Shown here in pieces: positions 7,612-17,481 of a DNA stretch of 22,470 nt. Under the pieces are notes generated by a model. It was not told the DNA's origin. It ran no database searches and saw nothing but the letters and a program-made list of their open reading frames with translations. The translations under genes were made by a program, and so were the position numbers. Origin of the DNA: Anaerolineales bacterium (GTDB lineage Bacteria; Chloroflexota; Anaerolineae; Anaerolineales; DRMV01). How positions within the stretch are numbered: position 1 is the first letter of the stretch; each line of letters begins with the position of its first letter. The DNA lies in assembly GCA_026985785.1 (NCBI GenBank), contig JALSPT010000255.1, positions 1 through 22,470 on the forward strand. The letters run 5' to 3'.

Positions 7612-10600
7612 ATGACTTCTTCCCCTTTTCTCATCGCCCTCCAAGAACACCTTCCCGAAGACGCCTTTACCTGGGTAACCACCGCGCTGCTGCAAGACCC
7701 TTTGATATGGGAAGCCCTGCAAGGGGAACTCGGCAAAAGCGCCCTTGGCCGCTTCGGGAAACACCCAACCGCCTGGCATCCCGGCGCATTGGGACGCCTG
7801 GCTTTAGAAATCAGCCCCTCAGCATCCACCGAGGCACCATCCCTGCCGCCGGCCAACTTCACCGAGGCAGCCCGCCTAGCCGAGCAACTCCGCCAATTCC
7901 GGCAGGAAAATGACGGCTGGGATGGCGTGCTGGACTTTCTACAGCCCCACGCGCGCGCCTGGCAAACACCGCTGGCCTGCGTGCTGGCCGAATCGGTCGA
8001 TGCCGGGGAGCTGCTGGGGGCGTTGACCACGCAGAGGGACGGCGTGGTCGCGGGGCTCAACGCGCTGCTCGCCCAACCTCTACCGCCCGAACTCCTTGCA
8101 GCGCGCCTGGCCGAATTTTTGAACCAAACACCCTTGGCACATCGCTTCTCAGCCATTGGCATACTGGCCGAACGACGCGCCGAACTCCTGCCCATGGTGG
8201 TATCCCACCTGCCTACCGAATCTTTGCCTGCCCCTTACCACGCTTGGCAAACCTCCATTCAGGCTTTTGCCCACAACGAGACCACCCAAGCCGCCCAGGC
8301 GCTGGCGGAAGCATGGGAACAAGTACGGCTGCTGTGGGGACGGTTGGCAATTCAACAAGCCTATCTGGCGCATCAGCAAGGCGACATCCCCACCGCCCTC
8401 ACCGCGTGGGAACAAGCCTCCCAGGCACTGCCGGAACGCCCCGAGGTTACCGCCCGACGCATACTGGCACTCTACCACGCCCGCCATACCGAAGAGGCCC
8501 TCGCCTTGCTGCCGTCAAAGCCGCAGCACCCGGCGCTGCTGGCCGTAGCCGCTTACCTCCACCAGACCGACCAACCCCAGCGCGCTCAGGTATTGGCCGA
8601 GCAGGCCTTTCGGCAGTATAAGCACCTCCCAGATGAATTGCTCCGCCTTCTGGCCGAAACGCTCCTCAACCTCGAACGTCCCACCGAAGCCGCAGCCGCA
8701 GCCTTGCTGCTCGTCCACCGCCGCCCCAGCGACTTGGAAGTCCTGGACCTGGCTACCATAGCAGCCCTGGCAGCGCACCACCCCCAAGCCGTCACAATGG
8801 CTTTCCTGGCCCATCACCGCGCCCCCACAACCGAGCGCCTGCGCCGCCTGGCCACAGCCGAAGAACAAAACGACTTGCTGCCCCAGGCGCTGGCCCATCG
8901 CCGCCGTCTGACTCAGGATGACACGGCCACCCCAGCCGACCATCTCGCCCTGGCACGCCTTGCCCTGCGCCTACAAGCCCATGACGAGGCCCTCCAAGCC
9001 GCCCATACCGTCCTGACCCACAACCCCAACCACCCAGGGGCACTGACCATCCTCGGCGAGATCCTACTGGAGCAAGGCCATCTCCGCGAAGCGCAACGCC
9101 ATCTCCGGGCAGCCATTGCTCAGCAACCCCAGGACGCAGCACCATACCTCGCTCTGGCCGACTTGCTGGAACGCACCCAAGGAGCACAAGCCGCGATCAA
9201 CGTCCTTCAGGACGCTATCCATGCCCTGCCCCACAACGCCGAAGTGCATTACCGCCTGGGACAGCGCCTGCTCCAACTACAGCGCCCTGGTCATGCCCGG
9301 CCAGTACTGGAAACAGCCCACCAGCTCGCCCCCCAGCGCACCGACATCGCCTCCGCGCTGGCCAAAGCCCTGCTGGCGCTGGGAGAGCCGCAAGCCGTAG
9401 TGAATCTGCTGGAGCCTCTTCACAGCCAGCAGCCTTCTCCCGTCAGTGCGCGGCTGTTGGGGCAGGCATTCCTGGCACTGGGCAAACCTCACAAAGCCGC
9501 CGCCTTGCTCGCCCCGTGGCAGCAGCGTGCCGATGCATCCCCTGAGGATCTGCTCCTCTACGCCCAGGCACTGCTGGCCGCCAAGGAAGACCCCAACCAC
9601 GTCGTCCGCGTGCTGGAAGACGCCCTCGCTCGTCTATCCCACGCTGAGCATCCCGCGGTGCTCCATGCCGACCTATTGCAAACCCTCGCTACTGCCCAGC
9701 AGGTACGCGGGCAGGAAAACGAAGCCTTAGCAGCCTACCAGCAGGCGCTGCGCATCCTGCCAGAAGGGCACCCCCGCAGGCAGCGGGCACTCGTCCACGG
9801 ATTGGCAGAAACAGCCCTCCAGCTTCAACGCCCGGAGATCGCCCTGGCAGCCCTGGAAGACTTCCTCCAGCGCCAGCCAGGCGATGCCCCCCTGCGTCGA
9901 TTGCAAGCCGAAGCCTATCGAGCCCTGGGTTTTCACGACCAGGCCATCGACACCGGTGGCGAGGCCCTTCGCCTCAGCAACCACGCCACCGAGACCGCCT
10001 TGTGGTACGCCCGCCTCCTAACCGATTTAGGCGAACCGGCGCAGGCCGCCACCGTGCTGGAAACCGTTGCGGCTACCCAGCCTCCCCACGTCGAAGCCGC
10101 CTTGCTGCTGGCACGCATCTATCGCTCCCTGGGGCGTCCGGAAGAAGCGCTGGCAGCCCTGACACCGCTACTAAACAAGCGGGACGAAATGCCACCTGAA
10201 TGGTGTGCCGAGGTTGGCCAGGAGCTCACCCAACTGGAACAACCCACCCAAGCCGTCGCCTGTCTGCGCCGTGCCATCCAACTGCCCACTGCCCCGCTGA
10301 AATGGCACCTCACGCTGGTGCAGGCGCTTCAAGCCCAAGATGCCTTCGATCAGGCTATCGAGGCAGCACAACAGGCGCTCCAGCGCCCTCCCGCGGACGA
10401 CGAAGAAGAGCACGGCACACGCGTGGCGCTCCGCCTTGCCATCGTCCACAACAACCTGGCGCAAGGGCGTAACCGCCAGGCCAGCCTGGCTCTGCGCAAC
10501 GCGCTCGAAGTCCATCCGAACGACCCCGATCTGCTGCGCGCCGCCGTACCGCTGTGGCGCGTGCTGGGCGACCTTGCTCAAGCCTTCCAAAGCGCACAGG

Positions 10601-12741
10601 CATATCTACACCACCAACCTCACGATACCGCCATGCGGCTATGTGCCGCTTATCTGGCCCAGGCCCTGCTGCGTCCCGACGAGGCATTGCAAATTCTGGA
10701 AAGCACCCCCACAGCCATCCCATCTGGAAAAGCCCTGCACTACCTTTACACCGCCCTGGCTGCCAGTGCCCTTGCGGTAGGGGAAGAAATTGCAGCGGCA
10801 GATGCTCTGGCGCAGGCGCAACGCCATGGTGAAGAAAGCGCCTGGATGCTGGCCATGCAAGCCCGATTGACCGCCCGTCGCGTGGACTGCGAAGCCGGGC
10901 GGCACCAATTGGAGACCGCTGCGGCTGCCGCCCCCAAGACCGCGCATGATCTTCCCCCGGCACCAGAAATCATCAGCGCCTGGGAAGCCTTAGCCGATGC
11001 CGCCGCGGAAATCCACGCCTGGGAAATTGCCACCACCTTCGCGGCGCGCGCCGCCTCCACCTGCCCTCATAACCCTGCAGCCGCGCTCCGATTGGCACAG
11101 CTAGCCGTTCTAAGGGCCGAAGCCCGCCTTCGCTGCGCAGCCCTGGAAGTCAAAAATATCGCCAGCATTCACCAACCAGACATCGCCACCTTGCGCCAAC
11201 AATGGCGTGACGGTTTGGCTCAGGTAGCTCGCCTCCTCCACATTTCACCAGACAACGGTTATCAGGAGCACCCCACCCTGCACCGCTGGTTTGCCCGGGG
11301 GCAAGCCGCCTTCGAAGGGCAATACGCCCCCATCCTATTCGAAAACCCTGCCTTTCCAACCGACGTCACCGCAGCCCTCGACGCCCTTCGCCAACGCGCA
11401 ATGCCTTTACCGGCCCCGCTCACCCGCTTCCAGGAACACCCTCTGGTGCAATTGCATCTTGCATTATTGATAGAAAGCCTTCCCACTGGCGACGTCAAAG
11501 AAGCGCTTCGTTTGGCGCAGGCCGCGCGAGAGGCACGCCCCCATTGGGCCGCAGCACATTTCCTGACCGCCCGCCTCGCCCACCAGGCAGGCAACCCTTC
11601 GCTGGCACGAGAAGCGATCACCGCCGCCCTTCGCCTTTCCCCCAACGAGCCCCGCTGGCACGCCCTGGCGGCCGACATCTGCCTCGACCTCAACGACGAA
11701 GCCTGCACCCTCACCCACCTGCAAACAGCCGTCCGTCTGGAGCCCCAACACCTTCCCCATCATCTGGCATTAGCAGAAACCCACCTGATGCACGGCCAAG
11801 CCGAAGCCGCCCGTAGCGTGTTGGAAGAAGCCCTTTCCCATCACCCCGAAGCCCCAGCCCTGCATCTGCTGTTGGCACAAACCTTCTTCCACCTGGGGAT
11901 GCTGGACCAGGCCGCTCACCATGCCGACAAAGCCGCCCGCTACAACCGCAACGATCCCGAACCCGCCATGCTGCGCATCCGGATTGCCCTGGCGCAAAAC
12001 GATCCGGAAACGGCCCTCCAGCGTGCACTGCGCTGGCTACAAAGCCATCCTCACACACCCGAAGCCGCACGCTATGCGGCCCGCGCCCATCTGGCGCTGG
12101 GTGCTCCTCAATCTGCCCTCCAGGTGGTCGAAGACGCTCTGAAACACCACCCCGACGACTTGGAGCTTCACATCCTGCGCGCCGACCTCTACACTCGCCT
12201 CGAGGGTGGAAAAGCCGCCATCCCCCTCTGGCGCGCCCTCCTGGCCTCCCATCCCGACGTACCGAGCCTATGGTTAGGCCTAGCCGAGGCACTGGCTGCA
12301 AGCCGGGAAATCCCCGACGCCCGCACGGCCGCCCACAAAGCTCTGCGGCAGGAAGACGCCCTCACCACCGACGAGCAAGTTCGGCTGCACCTGCTGTTGG
12401 GCAATCTGGCCAAAGAAGAAGGGCAACTCGACCAGGCGTTGTACCACTTCGGCGAAGCCGTCAAGCGAGCACCCACCCACCGTGATGCCCTGCTCAAACT
12501 GGCCCAGGTACAAAATGAGCGCGGTGAACACCTTTCAGCCCTGGAAACACTGCAAGTGCTTCAGCGTGTGGCTCCGGAAGACAGCACCGCCTTTTATCTT
12601 GCCGGGCTGATCTACAAACAGATGCGCGATTACGAGGCGGCGGAAACCATGCTCCGCAAGGCCGCCCAACTCAACCCCACCGACTTCCGCATTCGCCGCC
12701 AGTTGGCCGCAGTGGCCGTTGTCAACCTGTTGCCTTCGTGA
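7612..12741 (+). CDS. Giant tetratricopeptide-repeat (TPR) protein, 1709 aa
   Basis: An uninterrupted frame of 1709 residues, nearly all TPR-like helical pairs. The consensus spacing of about 34 residues (W/Y..LG..L...G....A...Y..AL...P) is clear at about 470-580 (for example HYRLGQRLLQLQRPGHAR) and at about 1590-1700 (for example FYLAGLIYKQMRDYEAAE). Length allows some 35-45 repeats. Regions near the N-terminus (1-70) and about 1160-1290 are less regular and may be caps or a distinct module. No signal peptide, membrane helix or catalytic motif is seen, so it is probably a cytoplasmic scaffold or binding platform. No strong ribosome site precedes the ATG at 7612. The protease gene follows on the same strand, 65 bases on from my preferred start. 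The partner is unknown. Confidence 0.9.
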   Translation: MTSSPFLIALQEHLPEDAFTWVTTALLQDPLIWEALQGELGKSALGRFGKHPTAWHPGALGRLALEISPSASTEAPSLPPANFTEAARLAEQLRQFRQENDGWDGVLDFLQPHARAWQTPLACVLAESVDAGELLGALTTQRDGVVAGLNALLAQPLPPELLAARLAEFLNQTPLAHRFSAIGILAERRAELLPMVVSHLPTESLPAPYHAWQTSIQAFAHNETTQAAQALAEAWEQVRLLWGRLAIQQAYLAHQQGDIPTALTAWEQASQALPERPEVTARRILALYHARHTEEALALLPSKPQHPALLAVAAYLHQTDQPQRAQVLAEQAFRQYKHLPDELLRLLAETLLNLERPTEAAAAALLLVHRRPSDLEVLDLATIAALAAHHPQAVTMAFLAHHRAPTTERLRRLATAEEQNDLLPQALAHRRRLTQDDTATPADHLALARLALRLQAHDEALQAAHTVLTHNPNHPGALTILGEILLEQGHLREAQRHLRAAIAQQPQDAAPYLALADLLERTQGAQAAINVLQDAIHALPHNAEVHYRLGQRLLQLQRPGHARPVLETAHQLAPQRTDIASALAKALLALGEPQAVVNLLEPLHSQQPSPVSARLLGQAFLALGKPHKAAALLAPWQQRADASPEDLLLYAQALLAAKEDPNHVVRVLEDALARLSHAEHPAVLHADLLQTLATAQQVRGQENEALAAYQQALRILPEGHPRRQRALVHGLAETALQLQRPEIALAALEDFLQRQPGDAPLRRLQAEAYRALGFHDQAIDTGGEALRLSNHATETALWYARLLTDLGEPAQAATVLETVAATQPPHVEAALLLARIYRSLGRPEEALAALTPLLNKRDEMPPEWCAEVGQELTQLEQPTQAVACLRRAIQLPTAPLKWHLTLVQALQAQDAFDQAIEAAQQALQRPPADDEEEHGTRVALRLAIVHNNLAQGRNRQASLALRNALEVHPNDPDLLRAAVPLWRVLGDLAQAFQSAQAYLHHQPHDTAMRLCAAYLAQALLRPDEALQILESTPTAIPSGKALHYLYTALAASALAVGEEIAAADALAQAQRHGEESAWMLAMQARLTARRVDCEAGRHQLETAAAAAPKTAHDLPPAPEIISAWEALADAAAEIHAWEIATTFAARAASTCPHNPAAALRLAQLAVLRAEARLRCAALEVKNIASIHQPDIATLRQQWRDGLAQVARLLHISPDNGYQEHPTLHRWFARGQAAFEGQYAPILFENPAFPTDVTAALDALRQRAMPLPAPLTRFQEHPLVQLHLALLIESLPTGDVKEALRLAQAAREARPHWAAAHFLTARLAHQAGNPSLAREAITAALRLSPNEPRWHALAADICLDLNDEACTLTHLQTAVRLEPQHLPHHLALAETHLMHGQAEAARSVLEEALSHHPEAPALHLLLAQTFFHLGMLDQAAHHADKAARYNRNDPEPAMLRIRIALAQNDPETALQRALRWLQSHPHTPEAARYAARAHLALGAPQSALQVVEDALKHHPDDLELHILRADLYTRLEGGKAAIPLWRALLASHPDVPSLWLGLAEALAASREIPDARTAAHKALRQEDALTTDEQVRLHLLLGNLAKEEGQLDQALYHFGEAVKRAPTHRDALLKLAQVQNERGEHLSALETLQVLQRVAPEDSTAFYLAGLIYKQMRDYEAAETMLRKAAQLNPTDFRIRRQLAAVAVVNLLPS

Positions 12742-12806
12742 AAACGCACGCGACACCCAAGGGCACAAGTACGAACACACTTCACCCCAGCCTTTCAGGA
12801 TCAACC

Positions 12807-15425
12807 ATGACCACATCCGACCACCTTCTCTCTCGTAAACAGTGGCTCCACCTGCTGCGCGTCGGCCTGACCACAGAGGCGTGGGATTTCGTCCGCCAGG
12901 CCGCCGACGCCTACTTGCAACACGTTCCCAACGACCTGACGGTGCAACTGCTCCAGGCAGAAGCGCTGTTAGGGATGGGAGATACGGAAGCAGCCTATCG
13001 CCTGGCCGCCGAAGTGGCCCTGCGCGACCCAGAAGACGCCCATGCCCACGACCTCTGCCGCCGGGCGCTGCCACCCAGCGCCGATGAGCGCCAGCGGGTG
13101 GCCATTGCGGGGGCATTGGTTGCCCTGCGAGGCGAAGCGATCGAGATACCCGCCCCTGCCTGGGGGCAAGCGGTGCAACGGGCTTACCACGCCCTGCAAA
13201 ACGGCCATCCCGAAGCCGCGCAAGCATTTCTCCTCCCCGCGCTGCCGGGACACGGCGACATCCCTCTGCTGGCCGTGGCGCATTTACAGGTGATGTGGGC
13301 GCTGGGCGATTGGGCAGCTACGCTGCATCTGGCACGCACCTATCACCTACGCTGGCCGCGCACCTTAGCCATCGGGCTGATTCTGGCACACCATCTGGCC
13401 GAAAGTGGGCAAGAAGCCGAAAGCGTGGCCATGCTGCACGCCCTCGCGGTGGCAGACCCGGCCGCCCAAGTCGCGCGGCGGCTTTTCGGCTCCGATTTCC
13501 CTTACCGCGCCCTGTGGGCACCGGCGCTCAGCGCCCCCCTGGAAATACCCCTGCCCGCCGCGGTGGCCGCGGCGTTAGGGAAAAACCGGCTGCCCACCGC
13601 ATCCCCTCCACATCGCCCCAGGGCCGCCAAAAGCCATCGCCCTGCCTCACCGCCTCCATCCGCCCCTCAGCCTCCCCTCGCGGCCCAAAAAGCGGCTACA
13701 GCGAACACCCCATCGCCCAGGGTAGAAGGCTCTCCCCCCTCCACCGCTGTTGCTGAAGCAGCCCCTCCTCGCCATGCCGTGGGCGCAGGGAAGGCCTCCG
13801 TCCCGTCCCAAGGCCAACACCCCACCTCACGCCGCCGCGCCGCTCATCGCCTGAAATCCGACCACCTGGCCACCACCGAAGGGCGCTTCCCCGTCTACGT
13901 GGTGCTGAGCACACGCCGCGGCCTGGAAAATCGTTACGGCCAGGAAACGACACGCATCCTGGTCCAGCACATGGAGCAATTGGCCGCGGCGGTGGAAAAA
14001 CCGCGCGCATGGGAGGCCCTCGTCCTGCTGGCCGACGACACCGCCTCGGCGCATCGTCACGGCGTGAAGCCGGTGCCGGCCAACGACCCATGGGCCATCA
14101 AAAAGCAACTGGCTGCATTGGATCAAGCCCTCAAACGCAAAGGCAGCATGATCGGCGCCCTCCTCATCGTGGGCGGCGAAGAGGTCGTCCCCTTCCACCG
14201 GCTCCCCAATCCCATTGAAGACGATGACGACGTGGTGCCCTCGGATAACCCTTACGGAAGCCTGGACGAGAACTATTTTGCGCCCACGTGGCCGGTAGGC
14301 CGCCTTCCCGGCAGCGCGGACGGCGACCCCACCCTGCTGCTCGCCGCGTTGCGCCGTCTGGCTGCCGACCACCGCGCCCGGCACCCCCGCCTGCCCTGGC
14401 ACCGCAGGTGGTGGTATTGGCTGCGCACCCACCTTCCTTTCATCGGGCGCAACGCCTTCAAGAGCCTGGGATACACGGCCGCGGTGTGGGAAAAGGCAGC
14501 GCGTGATGTCTTTCGCACCATCGGCTCGCCCAAAACCATGCTCACCTCGCCGCCCATCCACGCCGAAAGCCTCGGCGCGCTGCCCAGAGCCCAGGCCGCC
14601 TATTTCAACCTGCACGGCCTGGCCGACACCGCCGCGTGGTACGGACAACGCCCTCCCACCGCCCCAGACGACACGCCCGATTATCCAGTAGCCCTGCGCC
14701 CGGAAGACATTCCCCCAAAACAACGCACCCCGCGCGTGGTGTTCTCCGAGGCATGTTACGGCGCCCATATCCACGGCAAAACGCCACAAACAGCCCTTGC
14801 ATTGCGCTTCCTCTACGCCGGTACTCACGCTTTCATTGGCTCAACGGTCACGGCATACGGCACGGTGACCCCTCCTCTTTCGGGCGCCGACCTGCTGGCC
14901 CATTTCTTTTGGCAACGGCTAAAACTCGGCATCCCTGCAGGCGAGGCGCTGCGTCAGGCCAAATATCTCTACGCCCGCCAAACCCATGAACGATTCGGCT
15001 TTCTGGATGGCGAAGACCAAAAAACGTTGATCTCTTTCGTGCTGTACGGCGATCCGCTCTACCGCTTGGAAAACGTCCCTGCGGTGATAGGCAAAAGTGT
15101 CCTCCGCCCCAAACGTTCGCTGGCCGTGAAGGCGGCTGAGGAACACACAACCGCCGACCAGAACAGCATTCCGCCGCGGATGAGCAAACAGGTACAACGG
15201 CTCATGCAAACTTACCTGCCCGGCAACGGCGGCATCGCCATGTTGCTGGCCGAAGAGCGGGTAGCCGCCCAGGCCAAGGGCAACGAGCCGAGCAAGCAAC
15301 GGGTGGCGCGCAAAGTGGTGGTCGTAAGCAAACAAATCCCCACCGGCTCCATCACCCACCGCCATTTCATGCGGGTGAGCATGGACAAGCGGGGAAAGGT
15401 GATCAAGGTGTCGGTGTCGCGCTGA
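12807..15425 (+). CDS. TPR-fused caspase-like (clan CD, C25/gingipain-like) protease
   Basis: 872 residues from the ATG at 12807 (AGGA 6 bases upstream); a GTG at 12738 overlapping the TPR stop is in frame but lacks a site. Domains: helical TPR-like N-terminus (about 1-255), Pro/Ala-rich basic linker (about 256-350), caspase-like protease (about 360-755), basic tail to 872. The protease part shows GGEEVVPFHRLP (456-467) and PVGRLPG (496-502), typical of the gingipain C25 layout; the catalytic His in YFNLHG (H603) and catalytic Cys in FSEACYG (C650); and LYGDPLYRL (746-754), a motif closing C25 and CHAT domains. A Cys protease cutting after a specific residue is expected by family. No signal peptide, unlike secreted gingipains, suggests intracellular action. 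CHAT is the alternative family name. Substrate unknown. Confidence 0.87.
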   Translation: MTTSDHLLSRKQWLHLLRVGLTTEAWDFVRQAADAYLQHVPNDLTVQLLQAEALLGMGDTEAAYRLAAEVALRDPEDAHAHDLCRRALPPSADERQRVAIAGALVALRGEAIEIPAPAWGQAVQRAYHALQNGHPEAAQAFLLPALPGHGDIPLLAVAHLQVMWALGDWAATLHLARTYHLRWPRTLAIGLILAHHLAESGQEAESVAMLHALAVADPAAQVARRLFGSDFPYRALWAPALSAPLEIPLPAAVAAALGKNRLPTASPPHRPRAAKSHRPASPPPSAPQPPLAAQKAATANTPSPRVEGSPPSTAVAEAAPPRHAVGAGKASVPSQGQHPTSRRRAAHRLKSDHLATTEGRFPVYVVLSTRRGLENRYGQETTRILVQHMEQLAAAVEKPRAWEALVLLADDTASAHRHGVKPVPANDPWAIKKQLAALDQALKRKGSMIGALLIVGGEEVVPFHRLPNPIEDDDDVVPSDNPYGSLDENYFAPTWPVGRLPGSADGDPTLLLAALRRLAADHRARHPRLPWHRRWWYWLRTHLPFIGRNAFKSLGYTAAVWEKAARDVFRTIGSPKTMLTSPPIHAESLGALPRAQAAYFNLHGLADTAAWYGQRPPTAPDDTPDYPVALRPEDIPPKQRTPRVVFSEACYGAHIHGKTPQTALALRFLYAGTHAFIGSTVTAYGTVTPPLSGADLLAHFFWQRLKLGIPAGEALRQAKYLYARQTHERFGFLDGEDQKTLISFVLYGDPLYRLENVPAVIGKSVLRPKRSLAVKAAEEHTTADQNSIPPRMSKQVQRLMQTYLPGNGGIAMLLAEERVAAQAKGNEPSKQRVARKVVVVSKQIPTGSITHRHFMRVSMDKRGKVIKVSVSR

Positions 15426-16671
15426 GGCGCCCTACCCGCAGCAAGGGGAAGAAGACGGCCAACGTCAACGCCAGAGCAGCCAAGGCCGGCCCCACGCCAA
15501 AGAGATCAGCCCACCACCCCAACAATAGCGCCATCCCCGAAGCCAGCAGAGTGCGCACCACCGATTCCACCGACAGGCCGGAGGCCATCACCCGGCTGTC
15601 GATCTGGTCGCTGATGTAAGCGACGTTCATCGGGCGGCGCAGGTTGTGCAGGATGTAAAACCCCAAGAAAGCCACCACGGCTACCACATCCCACCGCAGC
15701 CAGGCTGCCGCTCCAGCCACCATCAGCAGACCAACGCCAAACAAAAACGACAAGTTGATCGCCATCTCCAGGTCACGGAAACGGCGGCTGAAGCGCTCGG
15801 CGTTGCGCGAGGCATAACTCGTCCCCAGGTAAATGAGAAAATACACCACCCCAATGACAATGGCACTACGCTGCTCGCCGCTGTAAACCAGAAAAATCGG
15901 CAGCGCCAAAGCCCATTGCTGCAAGATGGGTTGGAGATAGTCTTTGCTGGCTTTGAACAAAGCCATGAAACTGGCGCTGTTGAGGATGGCGCGCCAGGCG
16001 CTGCGATCGGTGAACATCGCCTTGAAGGACGCCAACGTTTGGCGCGCCTGCGCTCCAATGGTATCCCACTTCAATTGCGCCAATTCGCCGTCCAATTCGC
16101 GAGGGTAGGTCGCCAGGTTGATGAAATCCAACACATAGGGCACAGCAGAAGCCAGGAACATCACCCGGTAACTGCCGGTATAAAAAGCCAACGCTGCGGC
16201 AATCAGCGCGTTGATGGCCGAGCCGAACTGCGAAGCCGCCCGCGTGCGCCCATAGTACGCCACTTTCAAATCTAGCATGTCGTTCAGTTTCAGGTACTCC
16301 AGAATAAGCGCCTTGTGGGTGCCAGAGCGGAACGCCTCGCCCACAGCAAACAACACCATCGCCAACGCAAAACCCCAAAAGCCATAGCCAAGATAAAACA
16401 ACGCGAAGGCAATCAGGTAAGCCCCAAAAGCCATCAGCATCGCTTTGCGGCGGCCAATGGCATCGGCAAACACACCGGTGGGCACCTCCAGCAAATAGGT
16501 GGCCGTATCGCGGATTGCGTACAGCGTGCCGATGAGGGTGAAACTCATCCCCGCGTCGCGCAGAAAGAGGATAAGGAACGGGTCGAAAAAGCGCAGATTT
16601 TTCAGAAAGCCGTACAACGCAAAGCGGGGGAACATCTTGTCTCGCCACCAGTTGATCGTGCGTTGCGTCAT
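15403..16671 (-). CDS. MFS transporter, 12-helix type
   Basis: 422 residues with about twelve hydrophobic helices and the MFS loop 2-3 signature region (VPTGVFADAIGRRKAM, about 66-81). Substrate cannot be assigned; proteins of this type are usually annotated as drug or metabolite efflux permeases. The ATG overlaps the tlyA stop as ATGA, with GAGGTG upstream, so it is translated by coupling to tlyA. The last 23 bases overlap the 3' end of the convergent protease gene, leaving no room for a terminator between them. Confidence 0.88.
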   Translation of the reverse strand: MTQRTINWWRDKMFPRFALYGFLKNLRFFDPFLILFLRDAGMSFTLIGTLYAIRDTATYLLEVPTGVFADAIGRRKAMLMAFGAYLIAFALFYLGYGFWGFALAMVLFAVGEAFRSGTHKALILEYLKLNDMLDLKVAYYGRTRAASQFGSAINALIAAALAFYTGSYRVMFLASAVPYVLDFINLATYPRELDGELAQLKWDTIGAQARQTLASFKAMFTDRSAWRAILNSASFMALFKASKDYLQPILQQWALALPIFLVYSGEQRSAIVIGVVYFLIYLGTSYASRNAERFSRRFRDLEMAINLSFLFGVGLLMVAGAAAWLRWDVVAVVAFLGFYILHNLRRPMNVAYISDQIDSRVMASGLSVESVVRTLLASGMALLLGWWADLFGVGPALAALALTLAVFFPLLRVGRLSATPTP

Positions 16672-17459
16672 CGGAACACCTCGCGGTCAATCCATTGGGT
16701 CAAAACGGAGGAAGGAACGGGGTCTGCGCCGAGAGCAAGCCAGGCAAGAAACTCCACATTGCCTTTGGGCCCCCGCACTGGCGACCGCACCAGCCCACGC
16801 ACGCCATAGCCCGCCTGCTGCGCAAACGACAACACCTCTTGCAACACCCGACGATGCACAGCAGGATCGCGGATCACACCCCGGCCACGAGCCGCCTCGC
16901 GCCGCCCAGCCTCGAACTGGGGCTTGATCAATGCCACGACGTCGCCACCGCCCTCGCCAAACCACCCCTGAATCACCGGCAGCAGCACCTTCAACGAGAT
17001 GAACGAGGCATCGATGGTCACCAACGCCACCGGCTCCGCCAACACTTCCACATAACGGGCATTGGTGCGCTCCATCACCACCACCCGCGGGTCGTTGCGC
17101 AGTTTCCAGTGCAAGACACCCTTCCCGACATCGATGGCATACACGCGGGCCGCGCCGTGTTGCAGCAGGCAATCGGTGAAACCGCCTGTGGAGGCCCCAA
17201 CGTCTGCGCACACCTTGCCTGCCACGGCAAGCGGGAATGCCTCCAGCGCGGCCTGGAGTTTCTCGCCGCCGCGGGAAACGAAGCGCGGCCCCTGAAGCAC
17301 CTCCAGCCGCACTTCCGGCGACAGCTTCACCGCCGGCTTGGCCACCACCTGGCCATTGGCACGCACCTGGCCGGCCAGGATCAGCCGTTGCGCCTGCGCA
17401 CGGCTTTCGGCCAGGCCGCGGGCTACCAACAAAAGATCGGCGCGTTGCTTGGAAGACAT
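16668..17459 (-). CDS. tlyA: TlyA family rRNA (cytidine-2'-O)-methyltransferase
   Basis: 263 residues from the ATG at 17459 (MSSKQRADLLL), the conserved family start; the frame is open 36 codons further but those residues are not family-like. An S4 RNA-binding domain (about 1-60) is followed by an FtsJ-type Rossmann methyltransferase with the AdoMet motif DVGASTGGFTD (86-96) and a K-D-K-E set that fits K67, D150, K179 and E236. M. tuberculosis TlyA methylates C1409 of 16S and C1920 of 23S rRNA and makes ribosomes sensitive to capreomycin; some homologues are called haemolysins, probably wrongly. No ribosome site is visible. The downstream MFS gene overlaps the stop codon. Confidence 0.93.
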   Translation of the reverse strand: MSSKQRADLLLVARGLAESRAQAQRLILAGQVRANGQVVAKPAVKLSPEVRLEVLQGPRFVSRGGEKLQAALEAFPLAVAGKVCADVGASTGGFTDCLLQHGAARVYAIDVGKGVLHWKLRNDPRVVVMERTNARYVEVLAEPVALVTIDASFISLKVLLPVIQGWFGEGGGDVVALIKPQFEAGRREAARGRGVIRDPAVHRRVLQEVLSFAQQAGYGVRGLVRSPVRGPKGNVEFLAWLALGADPVPSSVLTQWIDREVFR

Positions 17460-17481
17460 GGGAGAAGGAACCAGAGAAAAT

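Noticed and set aside
12738..12806. GTG start of the protease gene overlapping the TPR stop codon
   Set aside because: It is in frame but has no ribosome site and adds a Ser/Thr-rich leader unlike the rest; the ATG at 12807 has AGGA at good spacing.
7612..15425. Type III-E CRISPR TPR-CHAT (craspase) system
   Set aside because: TPR plus caspase-like domains invite the comparison, but there are no Cas proteins or CRISPR repeats in the window, and the protease motifs are closer to C25.
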